Of a DNA stretch of 64,000 bases, positions 32,080 through 42,887 are shown one piece after another (positions within the stretch are counted from its first letter, which is position 1; each line of letters starts with the position of its first letter). Source of the stretch: Leishmania martiniquensis (taxonomy: Eukaryota; Euglenozoa; Kinetoplastea; Trypanosomatida; Trypanosomatidae); NCBI RefSeq assembly GCF_017916325.1, contig NC_090150.1:267436-331435 (forward strand). Direction: 5' to 3'. The notes beneath the pieces are model-generated. The model worked only from the letters and a program-made list of their open reading frames with translations. It was not told where the DNA came from and made no database searches. The position numbers and the translations under genes are program-made.

Positions 32080-35000
32080 ATGTCTGCCATTCCGCAGTAC
32101 ATCGGCTGCTTCACGTTGCTCTATGCCGACCCAGAGGTAAAGGAGCAGCGTCAGTACCTTCAGCCCCTGTACGGTCTCACTGCCGATGACGATCCGCCGG
32201 CGCCGCAGCAGCACCAGAGGGCATCGTCTCAGGAAGGCTCTGCGAGCACCTCAGGCAACAGCTCCAGCCGGATCTCGCAGGACGATGCGCAGGGCCGCAT
32301 CGCAGGCTCTCAGCGATCTGCAAGCCTGGATGAGCCGACAACGCAACGCCACAAGTACCCGCAGGCGGCGACCAACGGTGTCCTGCCCCGGCTTTCGAAC
32401 CCCACTGGCGCCAAGGTCGATGACAGGGAAGGGTCGCCAGCACCGACAGCAGCACCATCGACAGCGCGGGCACGCCCGCCTCGCAAGGTCGATCACGTAG
32501 GCCTTGGCCTCTACCCTGACCTGTCGACAGGCATTGTAGGCCCTCAGCCTGTCTTTGGTGGCGCCGCGATTTCCGCGGCCACTGCGGCCGCCCCCACGAC
32601 CACCAGCAGCTCTTCCTCAGCTGCAGCGAGCACCGGTGCTCCGCAGACGTACCTTTTTGCTTCCAATGGTGCACCAATGCTCTCGAGCGTCGTTGATGTA
32701 GGCGCACTGCATCAGTTGCAAGACGCGCGTCGCCCTTACCCTGCCCCCCAGCCGCGGAGCGGCCACGTCTTGCTCTCGTGCCCTGAGCGTGGCAGTCTCA
32801 TCCTCTTTGGGGGCTTAGGCGACGTCCCCTTCAACGATGTTTGGGAATACGACGTGCGAACAGGTCGCTGGGCAGAGCTGCCGTGCGTCCCTGCCACGGA
32901 CGACGATGAGGAGGAGGTGGTGGGGCAACAGCAGAAGCTGCGCTGGTCGCATGCGCAGCGCAGCGGTTCGCCCGACCTCGACGAGGGCGCAGTCGCCTGC
33001 GTCAGCTCCTCGTCTGTCACATCCTCAGACGATGAGGACGATGCCATCGATGACGACGACAACGGCACGAGGTCTGCAACGCTACGCCGGCGGCGGCGGC
33101 GGCAACGTCGCAACATGCCGCCCCCCGCCTACGGCCAAGCCGCCGCGCTCTACCAGGACGCAAACGGCGAGACGTGCATGGCCGTCCTCGGCGGCATCTC
33201 CGTCGGTGATATCTGTTGCAGCGGCTTCTTCTCTCTCAACCTACACCGGCGCACGTGGCGACGGGTGGAAACGACCATTCCGTTTTTCGACATGTGGGGT
33301 GCCACGGCGCAGACGCTGTACGCGCCACGTCGCAGCAGCGCGCCCCACGCTGCAGTCGTGAATGAGGCGTGCAGCGGCGGAAGCGGAAGCGGCCCCCACG
33401 TCGACGCGGAGGAACAGGTGGTGGTACTCTTTGGCGGCATGACCGAGGAAGGTGAGGTAGTCCGGCCCGTAACGCATCTCTTTCACTTCGACCACCGCCT
33501 CACGGCTGCGGAGGTGGACGCGAACGCGGAGCTGTACCTCGAGAGTATAGAGTATGGGGTAACCGAGCACAGGCGCATCTTGCGCCACGTGCTCGCAGAG
33601 GGCGGCGTCGCCGAAGATCACGAAACGGGCGACAACGGTCAAAGCCCCTGTATCGAAGCGCGGTGCAGCCAATGGCGTGAGGAGCATGCAGACACGCTCG
33701 CGCAGTGGCGGCGGCATGCGCTCAAGAAGATGGTGGGCAAGTACTGGGCCGAGCATCTCCCGGCGCCTGAGGACCTGCATGGCCGCCGCCGCTCGACAAG
33801 CGCCGCTTACAAGCGTCACTTCATGTTCATCTTCGGCGGCCGCGACGACTTTTATTTTTACAATGACCTATGGTGTTTGAACCTCGTCACGCGAACGTGG
33901 GTGCAGGTGCGCGAAGGGGTGCCGCCGCACTGGCTGCGCAGCTTCCTGGCGGAGCCGCACAACCCCATGTGCGGCATCCTCATCAGCGACCGCGTCGCGC
34001 AGCTGCGGCAGGAGACGGTCCTGAAGACGGAGGCGAAGCTGATGCACAACTCACCAAACGGCACTGTGAACCCGATGTTCCGCATCCGTGACGTACATCA
34101 CGCCCTCTTTGCAAGCTCGTCGAACAGCTCCGCTCGAGCACGCACCGGTGCCTGCATGGTGGCGGATGTGCAGCGTGACTGCCTCTACGTGTATGGCGGC
34201 TTCTCCTACACAGGCCAACAGCACCTGACATTCTTCGACCTCCACGCCTTCTACATTGGCGAGAACATCTGGCGGCGCGTCTGTGTCTGCCGTGAGCGCC
34301 CATGGGAGGCTGTGATCGACGCCGCAGCGGACGCCGTCAGCATCGTGCATCCGGCAGAGGAGGGGAGATCGTATGCGCGTCATGCCTCGCCGCCCTCAAC
34401 GGCAAGCGGTTCTGGTGCATCTCCGCTGCCCCTTACGCTGATGGGCTACGCCACTCGCTATCTTTCGGGTGGCTCTTCAAGCCCCACCTCCGTGGGGGCA
34501 ACATCAGTGGCAGCCTTGCTCGGGCCTCCTCTGGCGCCGCGCGGGTCACGGGCAAGCCGGATGCCAAGCACACCCTCATCCCCAGGCGGATACAGCAACT
34601 GCTTCCACCTGCCAGTCTTCCTGCCAGAGGCGCGCACGATGGCTGCCATGGCAGGAGACCCGTTGCAGCCTGGCGCACGCTTTTTCCTGCACGGAGGCCG
34701 CTGCGGGGAAGAGGCCTGCGGCGATTTCTTCGAGCTGCGCACTCACGTCAGCCGGGCTGTGGACATGGAGTACATGAAGCTGCACCGGGCGGCCCGTGAA
34801 GAGGACGCGGCCGGCTCATCCCCCAGGCGCTCCTTGGCCGGCTTGGATACGTTGGCGACCCCCTCGGCCTCGCCCAGCAGCCCACCCGCCGCCTCGATGT
34901 TGACACACTCCCTTGTAGCGGCGGACGCGGCGTCAGCCCAGGCCGCAGGGCTCCCCGCCGCCGACGCCGCACGCCTCCAGTGGAATAGCCGTCGCCAGCT

Positions 35001-36114
35001 TCAGCGTAAGCTCGTTAGTGCTGCGATTGAGGCTCAGGAAGGGTTTGAGGATAAGCCTGCAGCGCTTTACAGCTCCGCAAACGACACAGTGCCGCTGCCG
35101 CGCCGCACACTACGTGCCGCCGCCACGCGCTGGATACGGGATATTCTGGCGTCTGTGGATCCGCAGAGCTTAATGTTTGTTGAGCTGCGCAACGGCCACG
35201 CAATGGTAAACATGCGCACCCACATCCACTACCGTAGCCGGCTGAGTATGCTCAGCGGTGATGGGAGCGGTGCCTCAGAGTCGTGCGAAAAGGGCTCGAC
35301 GGTCACGAGATCGGCAGCGGGTTCGTCACGCACACTGTTCTCGGCGAATCGCACTTCGAGTTCTCGGACAGATACAGTGGCCGGTATCGTTGACAGCGCC
35401 AGCGCTTCGCCAGCTCTGACAACGTTGATTCGGCTAGAGAGTATGGACGGCCACCTGAAGCGGTCTGCGCGGTCAATGGAGCTGCTTCTATACGATGTCC
35501 TGCTCTCAAAGCTGGCCAGCAGCGGCGGCGGTGGCGGAAATGCTGCGAACGCGGCCCTTCACCGTCGCTCGTGCAGTTCCGCCCACATGCCCGGAAAAGA
35601 GCTCATGACGAGCCCGTGCACACGCGACATCACCACGGCAACGTCTCCGGAGGCGCACAGGATGTTCCCATCGCACCCTGCCAACCTCGCTGGGGGCCAT
35701 CCAGGCAGCAGCACCGGTGAGGGCACGCCGCCCTCCACGTCTCCACAGATTCAGATTTTGAGTCGCGCGCAGCACTCCACCCCACGCACCCCGCACTCGC
35801 TGAGCACGACGCTATCCGTCAGCAACGATGGCACCACGCAGGAAGAGCTGAGTGTCTCTTTCCCGTCACAGGCTAGTGAGCCGACTGCCGTTTCCGTAAA
35901 CGGCGCTCGAGCGTTGTCGCCCAGTCTGGAAGGTCGGAGCAGCAGCTTTCTCGGAGGTTGTAGTGGCAGTGGTGCAGGAGCTACATTTTGCGGCTCCGTC
36001 AGCGGCAGTGCACCGCCGGACAACAACGAGTATGCCTACCACGCGCTGCTGCGAAGTCTGTTCTACCGCGAACCTTTCCACAAGGCGAACTATTCCATGG
36101 ACAAGAAGCGGTGA
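32080..36114 (+). CDS. Kelch-repeat protein, large (1344 aa)
   Basis: The first in-frame ATG is at 32080 (MSAIPQYIGCFTLLYADPE). At least six kelch-type units are visible, each with a strand, a GG pair and a downstream Y/F...W: about residues 224-270 (LILFGGLGDVPFNDVWEYD), 347-398 (MAVLGGISVGD), 445-475 (VVVLFGGMTEEGE), 577-615 (FMFIFGGRDDFYFYNDLW), 686-735 (CLYVYGGFSYTGQQ) and 848-895 (FFLHGGRCGEE). Six units would close a beta-propeller, usually a protein-protein interaction platform. Acidic and Ser-rich insertions separate the blades, for example an Asp/Glu run at about 300-330. The C-terminal 450 residues are mostly low complexity, with one ordered basic block near 965-1055. No BTB, F-box or enzyme domain is seen, so the partner and role are unknown. 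Confidence 0.9.
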   Translation: MSAIPQYIGCFTLLYADPEVKEQRQYLQPLYGLTADDDPPAPQQHQRASSQEGSASTSGNSSSRISQDDAQGRIAGSQRSASLDEPTTQRHKYPQAATNGVLPRLSNPTGAKVDDREGSPAPTAAPSTARARPPRKVDHVGLGLYPDLSTGIVGPQPVFGGAAISAATAAAPTTTSSSSSAAASTGAPQTYLFASNGAPMLSSVVDVGALHQLQDARRPYPAPQPRSGHVLLSCPERGSLILFGGLGDVPFNDVWEYDVRTGRWAELPCVPATDDDEEEVVGQQQKLRWSHAQRSGSPDLDEGAVACVSSSSVTSSDDEDDAIDDDDNGTRSATLRRRRRRQRRNMPPPAYGQAAALYQDANGETCMAVLGGISVGDICCSGFFSLNLHRRTWRRVETTIPFFDMWGATAQTLYAPRRSSAPHAAVVNEACSGGSGSGPHVDAEEQVVVLFGGMTEEGEVVRPVTHLFHFDHRLTAAEVDANAELYLESIEYGVTEHRRILRHVLAEGGVAEDHETGDNGQSPCIEARCSQWREEHADTLAQWRRHALKKMVGKYWAEHLPAPEDLHGRRRSTSAAYKRHFMFIFGGRDDFYFYNDLWCLNLVTRTWVQVREGVPPHWLRSFLAEPHNPMCGILISDRVAQLRQETVLKTEAKLMHNSPNGTVNPMFRIRDVHHALFASSSNSSARARTGACMVADVQRDCLYVYGGFSYTGQQHLTFFDLHAFYIGENIWRRVCVCRERPWEAVIDAAADAVSIVHPAEEGRSYARHASPPSTASGSGASPLPLTLMGYATRYLSGGSSSPTSVGATSVAALLGPPLAPRGSRASRMPSTPSSPGGYSNCFHLPVFLPEARTMAAMAGDPLQPGARFFLHGGRCGEEACGDFFELRTHVSRAVDMEYMKLHRAAREEDAAGSSPRRSLAGLDTLATPSASPSSPPAASMLTHSLVAADAASAQAAGLPAADAARLQWNSRRQLQRKLVSAAIEAQEGFEDKPAALYSSANDTVPLPRRTLRAAATRWIRDILASVDPQSLMFVELRNGHAMVNMRTHIHYRSRLSMLSGDGSGASESCEKGSTVTRSAAGSSRTLFSANRTSSSRTDTVAGIVDSASASPALTTLIRLESMDGHLKRSARSMELLLYDVLLSKLASSGGGGGNAANAALHRRSCSSAHMPGKELMTSPCTRDITTATSPEAHRMFPSHPANLAGGHPGSSTGEGTPPSTSPQIQILSRAQHSTPRTPHSLSTTLSVSNDGTTQEELSVSFPSQASEPTAVSVNGARALSPSLEGRSSSFLGGCSGSGAGATFCGSVSGSAPPDNNEYAYHALLRSLFYREPFHKANYSMDKKR

Positions 36115-37039
36115 AAATTCGTGAGGGCGCAGAGGGCCAGCAGGAAGTTTGGTGTGTGTGTGTGTGTGAAGGAGGGAGGGGGGGCTCGTCATGTGGGGAA
36201 CGGGCGGAGACGGGGAAGTAGCGGCAGTGAAGATGGGGCAGGATGCGCACTCCCCTTTTTTTCGACGACGCTGCGAACTTTCTCGAGATCGGAGAAGGGC
36301 AAAGAGGATGGGGTAGGCAGTGTGGAAGAAGGCGGGGCTTCCGATGTACATCAATGGCTGAGCAGACTCAACACACACACACACACCTCCCCCTCCTCAA
36401 TGCGCTGATCGTCTGCCTTCTCGACGACTCCACTTGCCGCACCCCCTCTCTCCCTTCATCTCCACAGACCGCTCGGCCCCTGTCGCGCGTATGCTCCCGA
36501 GTCGAAGTCTGTCTTTATGGCTCGTTGCTCATTCCGTGAGCGCATGTGTGTATGGGTGTGGATGAGAGAGGGAGGGTGGCTACGTTCACCTATGCAGGTG
36601 TAGGACGTGTATGTTTGTATGGGTGCATGTAATCGTATATATTAGACAGCACCTTCAAACGAGGCCGACGAGAAGGGTGGATGCAGTGGTGTGAGTCGTG
36701 AGCTTCGTTGTGTATCTGCGTATGTATAGATGCCCCCTCTTGAAGCCGCTTCGCATCTTTGTGTCCCCGCATCTTTCGCCTCCCTCCCTCCCCTCCGCTG
36801 AGTTGCGGTTGCTTTCTCGCGCCTTTCCTTACAGTCCTCTGCTCCGATCGCAAGCAGGCACGCACCTCTCTCTCTCCCTCTGCGTATTGGCGATTCAGAG
36901 GTCCCCTAAAACCTCTGTGTGTGTTGGGGGGAGGCCGAGCAGCTCTCCCTTCCTTCAGCATACGCACACCCACGCGTATCCTCGGCAAGCGCCAGGTGCC
37001 TCTGCCGGTGATGACAGGGTCAGGCACCTGCAGAGTAGG
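36115..37039 (+). other. 3'UTR of the kelch gene
   Basis: Transcribed spacer with (GT)n and (CA)n tracts. A 9-bp inverted repeat (caggtgcct at 36993-37001, aggcacctg at 37022-37030) precedes the diverged SIDER-like segment. No gene seen. Confidence 0.5.
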
Positions 37040-37340
37040 AGAAGAAGGACAGTGTAACGCTGCTCTCCTCGGCATTCAGTTCCTGCGTAGCATTGCGTTG
37101 GGGCTACCTGCGACAGCCCACCAGCTGTTGTCATTCATATGATGAGCAGGGTGGCTGCGTGACTCGAGCACACACACACGCACACTACCCGGCCCTCACA
37201 CTGGCGACCGGTATGGAGGAGCCTGAGCCTTTCGGAGGTGTGCGTCACGTGGAGGCCGACGCCATTGGGCGCGACTATGCGGCGACGTGCAATGCAGGCG
37301 GCTGAGTAGTGTATGAGGCACGCGCCGTTCTCAGCAAAGG
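37040..37340 (+). repeat. Diverged SIDER2-like repeat
   Basis: Weak but collinear similarity to the repeat at 5048/17452. Here tcatatgatgagcaggg, then gcgtgactcgag, correspond to atatgatgggcgaag and acgtgactcgga; a CA run and an ACCGG-GGAGG stretch follow; ggctgagtagtgtatgagg corresponds to ggccgagtagtgatgcaga. Spacing between these blocks is conserved within tens of bases. It sits about 0.9 kb into the kelch 3'UTR, the usual location of SIDER elements. Boundaries are approximate. Confidence 0.45.
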
Positions 37341-40300
37341 TGATGCTGTTCTGCTACGCGTTCGTCGTGATCAGCTGCCGAGTATCACCACGCGGCAAGG
37401 AGAGGGGAGGACCTCTCTGATGTTTGCTGTGTGTGTGTGTTTGTATGTGCAGATGTAACACGGGCACCCGCAAAAAAAATGAGAGATGTCTATGAGCAGA
37501 CATATACTTATCGTGAACTGAAAGGAATGCGCCCCGCGCCACCATCCACTTCAGCATGGAAGTTGAAAACTATTCATGCACGACTACGGTTATGCAGCCC
37601 TAAGCACCCTTGAAGTCATCCTCGCCCACCTCCCTATTCCTCTTCTCGCTTGCCCCCTGCACACGCACAAATTGGCCTTGCTGGCTGTGTGTGTGTGTTT
37701 GTGTGGCGGTGTCCGATCCTGTACCAACGCTTTACCGCTAATACGCGCCCGCATACATACACACGTTGCTGTTGCTACTCCAACCTCATAGCATCACCTC
37801 AACCCCCCATCCGCCACCGCCACCGCCACCACCACCCGAGTGTGCGTGTGCGTGTGTGTGTGTGTCTATCCCCCCCAGCCGCTCCCTCACTCCACGTCAG
37901 TCGCAACGTGAGTGCTGCTGTTTCGCCACCATCACCGCCTGCCCGACTCCCTCCTCTCTCCCCTCCAGCCCCCCCCTACACACACACACACAAAGAACAA
38001 GCACCGTCCCGTATCTCACGAGCTCATCACACACCACACCTCCCCTCTCGTTGCCGCAGCCGCTGCTCTTTGAGGCCATCTTACCACACAGCACTCCTGC
38101 TTTTTTTTTACCCTTCTGTTCTCGTCTCTTTTCTCTCTGACACTCCGCTTTACTCGCCTCCTCCCCCTTAACCCCCTCGCTCAGCCCCTCCCTCGCCGGG
38201 TCACCGTCACGCGTCTCTGAAACACCACACACACGCACATAGAGAGAGAGAGAGGGATCCGGCCTTCGCTTGGCCGCCTCTTTCCTTCCCCCCCCCTGTC
38301 CCTTACACGGGGCGGTACCTGGGGCGCACAGACCGTTTCTTTCGCGTCTGCGTGTGTGTGTGTATGCGTTGCTGCCCGTGCCCTCTTGCTCTCGCTTTCT
38401 ATATCACGGCATCACCCTACTGCTCCAGACATAGACTGACACCCGGGGCACATTGGCGAGAGCGCAAGGGCCTGAGAACGAGGCCCTGTGCTTCTGTGAA
38501 GTCTACTCAAGACTTATCATCGAAGGGCCTAGTGTCGCAGCGGTGGGGAAAGGGGCATCCCAATCACAGAACGTCCTCCCCACCTCCCTGCCTGTCCCAT
38601 CGTATCTTTTGTACAGTATTCCGCCCCACCCCCACACACACACACACATACGTACGCCTCTTCCTCCTTCGCATACAGCCGCCAGTGAAAAGTGCGAGCC
38701 CAGCAGAGAAAGGCACAGACAGACCGAGACCGCGGGAGAACAAGCAAGCAACAAACTGAAGAAAAAAAACGTTGACCACTTGTTCGGGCCTCCTCCAGCC
38801 CCTTCACCAAGCCAACAAACCCATCATCACACTTTTCTAACGGTGAGGCTCTCTTCTTCTACCTCTCCCGCTCTCGCTGCTCCGCTGTTTCTTCTTTTTT
38901 TCCCCGTCGCTGGTTTGCCGCTCTCTCCACCGCTCCATTTTTTTCCCTCCCCTTCGCTTCGTCGTTCACTGACCCGCCGCTACCTTCCCCTCCCCCACTC
39001 CCCCCGAACATCAACGCTCTCATTATCACCACCCCTCCCTCTTTCTCTCTCACACACACACACTTTTTCTGTGTGTCTGTGCCTTCATTTCTATCCCTCT
39101 CGTGACTTTGACTGCACGCACATACACGCATCAGGAGTGCAACCATCACTCGAGCCTCTTCGGTGCCCCCCTTCCCACTTTCCCATATTATCACCACACG
39201 CCCCTTTTTTTGTCGCTTCTCCTCTCTTCCACCCCATCCCCTTCCCTTCTCCGCAAGTGATCTCGGTTGGGTGGTCATATTGCGTCCGCACGCGCGTTTT
39301 CTCTTCTCCCTCCTCCCTCCTCTCCCCCTCTCCTATTTTTGTGGCCGGCCTCTCTCTTCATCTTGAACGCACGTCTTGCCAAACGCACATCACCCCTCCC
39401 ACCTCCTTCACCTTTCCCCCCTCCCCGCTCATCTCTCTGCTACCCCTTCCCTTTCCTCGTCCCTCACTCCCTCTCCCTTCCTCTCTCTCTACCCAGCACC
39501 CACACAGACGCAGGCAGAGACCGTGTCATCGCCCACCATTGCCGCTCATTTATTTTACGCGTCTCGATAGAAAAAAAAAACAATTAACGTGCGCGAAATC
39601 ACAACAAAACGATTGGCTCTCTCTGTCTCTGTGCCTGACTGTCTCTTTCGCGCCCCCGGTCGTCTTCCTCTCCCCCGTTTGCAGTCCGCTCAAAAAAAAT
39701 TTTTTTCGCGTGTATCTTTCCCTCTGCCCGTGGCTGTGTCTCTATCTGTGTCTCTTCATTTAGTGCCTCTTCTCTCTGTATCTGCCTCTCGCCTCCTCCC
39801 TTTTTTTCGCCTCTGAAGTCTTTCCTCCCTGTGTGTTCCACACACACACACACCTTTTTTCTTTGTTTTCGGCTTCTGCATTGGTTTTTTTTGGACCCCC
39901 TTCTTCCCCCTTCCCCCTTCCTCTCCCCTTCCCCGTCACCCTAACCTCTCCTGCCACGCACCCACACACCTCCTCTCGCACTCTTGTCCTTCGCTGCGAA
40001 GGCGTCAGAAACGCATACACATATAACACGTGCTATACTCAGAGCACCGCGCATCTGCTGTTGTTGCCGTTGCTGTTCGCCTCGCCTTTGACTTTTTTGT
40101 TTTTTTCTTCGTTTCTTTCGCCTTTTCGTCGGTGACCGAGACAACTGAGCTCCACACACGCACATAGAGAGAGAGAGACAAACGCGCACACGACTTCACG
40201 GCGCGAGCTTTGTTCTTCGAGTGTGTGTGGGTGTGGGTGTGTGTGTGTGCCTCTCTTTGTCTCTCCCTTTCTGCTGTGCTGTGCTGTGTGGGTGTTTTTT

Positions 40301-40522
40301 TTTCTTTGTGACGGCTTGTGCGCTGTGGCGGAACTTTTTTTTGCTCCTCCCGCTTGTTCGGCTCCGTCAAACAGCCGTGACGTACAAATACACACACACA
40401 CACGCAGAGAGAGAAAGAAGCTGGAAGACGCGTATCTACATCGGCCATCGGCGATCGCGCGGTCTTGTCTCACTTGTGCCTTTCCCTGAAGCCCCCCTCC
40501 TCCTTTTTTTCCCCGGCCTTCC
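37341..40522 (+). other. Long intergenic region, pyrimidine-rich
   Basis: About 3.2 kb with no credible gene. From about 37780 onward the + strand is overwhelmingly C/T with CA/GT repeats, poly-A runs (39571-39580) and poly-T runs. Candidate splice acceptors for the gene at 40523 include the AG at 40373-40374 after a T/C tract. A 436-codon open frame at 38453-39763 is a by-product of the skewed composition. Confidence 0.55.
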
Positions 40523-42619
40523 ATGTCCGAGCCCTCCATCCCGCGTGAGGACGTGCAAGGGTCGCCGCATGCCAATGTGTCGCCACTCGCCAGCCCCCAC
40601 ACACCTCCTGCTGCCATGCAGCCGCCACAGCAGCAACAGCCATCCGTACATCCGCCTGTGGCGAGCGTTTCGCCGATCGCGAATACTGGTACGACGCCGC
40701 GACTGCTCTTCACGTGGGACCCGTACCGAAATGTCTCTTCCTCGCCTGGGCACAGTGGCACAGCCACTGGTGGAGCCGCTATGAAGCCGCCGGAGGAGGA
40801 AGTGGCAGAGGAAGGGCGGCTGGCGTCTAGCATCGGTGGCTGCTCCACGACTTCGTCCGTGAACAATGCCAATGCCGGCGCTGAGACATCTGCAGGGGCG
40901 AGCAGTGCAACTCGTGGGGCTAATGCTTCTGCGGCCCCATCGCCTGCCGCGACCCCTGGCGGTGCACGGCCCCCGCTGACCATCTCGGCATTACTCGGCG
41001 GAGCGGGGTACCAGAACCGAGGGTCCCCGCAACTCTCGGCGACGACGATGCCGCTGCCTCCGCAACAGCAGATTCTGCACCAGAGTCCACTCAGCGAGGC
41101 CTGCGTCGCGCCAGGCTCTACTCACTCCACCCCGTCTGGTCCAGTGCTGAAGCGCATCTCTACCTCAGCGAAAGACGGCCGGCAGTACTTCCTTGACTAC
41201 TCGCCAAGCCCAACCGTGAACAGCGGCCCCCCTGCTGCTGTTGCCGGTGGCGGCATGCCGAACCTGATGCTCCCCCCCAACATGTCACACATGGGTACCG
41301 TTTCGTCGGCATCCGCGCCAACGTCGTCACAGCAGCGGCCGCAGCCTCCTGCAGGGATGGATACAATCGACCTGGACGGGGGCAGTAGCGCCAACATCAG
41401 CCCGCAAGCGGTACCGCTTATGTCACCCCCACGCGGCAGTAGCAGCGCAGGCTCGCACCCAAGCTACGGCTCTGTCACCACCGCCAATAGTCACAGCATC
41501 CTCTCAGCTACTCAGCTGTCGTCCATGGGCGGCATGACGCAGCACAACCCGTACCGCTCCCCTTCGATGTTCTACGCACCAGCTCACAACACGTCGCCGG
41601 CCACACAGCAGCAGCAGCAGCAAGTGCTGCACCACCAAGACATCGATGACAATGACGCAGATCTTGTTTACGCCCTCGAGTCGGACCCGTCCGCCTTCAT
41701 AGTCCGCCTACTTCCGCCACCGCCGCCGCTGCCGGAGCTTGCACGCGTCCTGACCGTGCCTGGCGTAGTGCAGTCCTTGTGTGCGCGGTGGTGCACGTAC
41801 GTCGCTGCGGTGCTCAAGTCCGACGCCTTCGCGGCCATCACAGCCGCCCCGCCGCCGCCGCCGTCGTCCGTGACGATGAGCCGGGAGGGGGGCAATGGCA
41901 GCACCAAGGAGGAGCTCGCCGCCTGGTACGAGACGGCCGTAGACTGGTGGGAGAAGCTTGAGCAGGAGGGTACCGGGGCCGTGGACGTGCGAGCCAAGTC
42001 GAGGACTGTCGCAGCTGCAGTCGACGCAGTTGCCAGCGGTCGCTCTCGTCGGGCGTCGGCGCCAACCACAGGCGGCAATGCTAATGGTGGCCGCTACCAA
42101 CCGCAGGGTGGCGTAGGCGGCAGCGGGTACCGTGGTCGCGGCGGGCGCAGCGGTGGCGGCTACCACGCTGGCATGGGTGCCTACGGATACGCCGCAAGCA
42201 CAACGGGACATCGTGGCGGCACCCATCCGCGTGGTGGCGGCGCTGCTGCGGCAGGGGGCATGGCGGCAGGTGCCCACAACACCTGCGTCGCCGCAGCCGG
42301 CTACCGTGGTGGGCGGGGCAGTGGTGGTAGTAGTGCCGGCTATAGTTACGACGCCAGCATGGCGGGGGGTGACAATCGGCAGGACATCCCCGACGAGGTG
42401 GACCCGGCGATGCAGTGCAGCAACGCGTACTACCCGTCCTCGAACTTTAACCCGTACGCAGAAAGCTGGCACTTTAGCGGCACCGCTGGTATGGCGACGG
42501 GCACGCAGCAGCAGCAGCTACAGCAGCAGCAGATGCCGTCTCCGTACATGAAGGGTGGACGGCCGTTGGCGCAGAACTCGCACCAGCAGCCGCGGGGGTA
42601 CGGCGCCATGAACATGTAA
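40523..42619 (+). CDS. RGG/polyQ protein with W-rich helical domain (698 aa), paralogue A
   Basis: Starts at the ATG at 40523 (MSEPSIPREDVQGSPHAN). The N-terminal 370 residues are Ser/Pro/Gln/Ala-rich and probably disordered. An ordered domain spans about residues 380-485 in three blocks: FIVRLLPPPPPLPELARVL (392-410), LCARWCTYVAAVLKSDAF (419-436) and LAAWYETAVDWWEKLEQEG (465-483). These align collinearly with the product of 58652-60403, so the two genes are paralogues. Behind it, about 525-615 is Gly/Arg/Tyr-rich with several RGG/RG motifs (YRGRGGRSGGGY, YRGGRGSGG), a common RNA-binding and arginine-methylation signature, followed by a Gln run. A role in mRNA binding or mRNP assembly is inferred. 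The ordered domain was not matched to a named family. Confidence 0.88.
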   Translation: MSEPSIPREDVQGSPHANVSPLASPHTPPAAMQPPQQQQPSVHPPVASVSPIANTGTTPRLLFTWDPYRNVSSSPGHSGTATGGAAMKPPEEEVAEEGRLASSIGGCSTTSSVNNANAGAETSAGASSATRGANASAAPSPAATPGGARPPLTISALLGGAGYQNRGSPQLSATTMPLPPQQQILHQSPLSEACVAPGSTHSTPSGPVLKRISTSAKDGRQYFLDYSPSPTVNSGPPAAVAGGGMPNLMLPPNMSHMGTVSSASAPTSSQQRPQPPAGMDTIDLDGGSSANISPQAVPLMSPPRGSSSAGSHPSYGSVTTANSHSILSATQLSSMGGMTQHNPYRSPSMFYAPAHNTSPATQQQQQQVLHHQDIDDNDADLVYALESDPSAFIVRLLPPPPPLPELARVLTVPGVVQSLCARWCTYVAAVLKSDAFAAITAAPPPPPSSVTMSREGGNGSTKEELAAWYETAVDWWEKLEQEGTGAVDVRAKSRTVAAAVDAVASGRSRRASAPTTGGNANGGRYQPQGGVGGSGYRGRGGRSGGGYHAGMGAYGYAASTTGHRGGTHPRGGGAAAAGGMAAGAHNTCVAAAGYRGGRGSGGSSAGYSYDASMAGGDNRQDIPDEVDPAMQCSNAYYPSSNFNPYAESWHFSGTAGMATGTQQQQLQQQQMPSPYMKGGRPLAQNSHQQPRGYGAMNM

Positions 42620-42859
42620 CGAGCATGGAAAGCAGTGGGAACCTGAGTGCAGGGCGAACACTGAAAAAAAAAATGCAGAGGGAGAGAGAAAAGAGGGAAC
42701 GGCTGAAAGCGAGGCTGCGCGCATGGAGGACGAAAGAGAACGGTAAGCGTCCTTGCATGCTGAACAATGCCTCTTCACCCCTCCCCGACCCCTCTCTCTC
42801 TCCCTCCCTCCCTCCCTTCCCACAGTGCGTGTGTGCGAGTGTGCATACGGTCGGCTCTC
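42620..42859 (+). other. Proximal 3'UTR of paralogue A
   Basis: Short spacer with a poly-A run near 42664-42672 and a CT-rich tract at 42778-42820. No gene seen. Confidence 0.5.
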
Positions 42860-42887
42860 TATATAACTATATTTATATAGTTATATA
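42860..42887 (+). other. AU-rich perfect hairpin in a 3'UTR
   Basis: Perfect inverted repeat with 13-bp arms (tatataactatat at 42860-42872 and its reverse complement at 42875-42887) and a 2-nt loop, within an otherwise CT-rich 3'UTR about 240 nt after the stop of paralogue A. As RNA it would fold into an AU-rich stem; as DNA it could extrude. A role in mRNA stability is possible but unproven. Confidence 0.75.

Noticed and set aside
38453..39763. 436-codon open frame on the + strand
   Set aside because: Translates a long C/T-rich tract into Ser/Pro/Leu/Phe runs, has no ordered region and starts without a convincing ATG context. It is a by-product of base skew.
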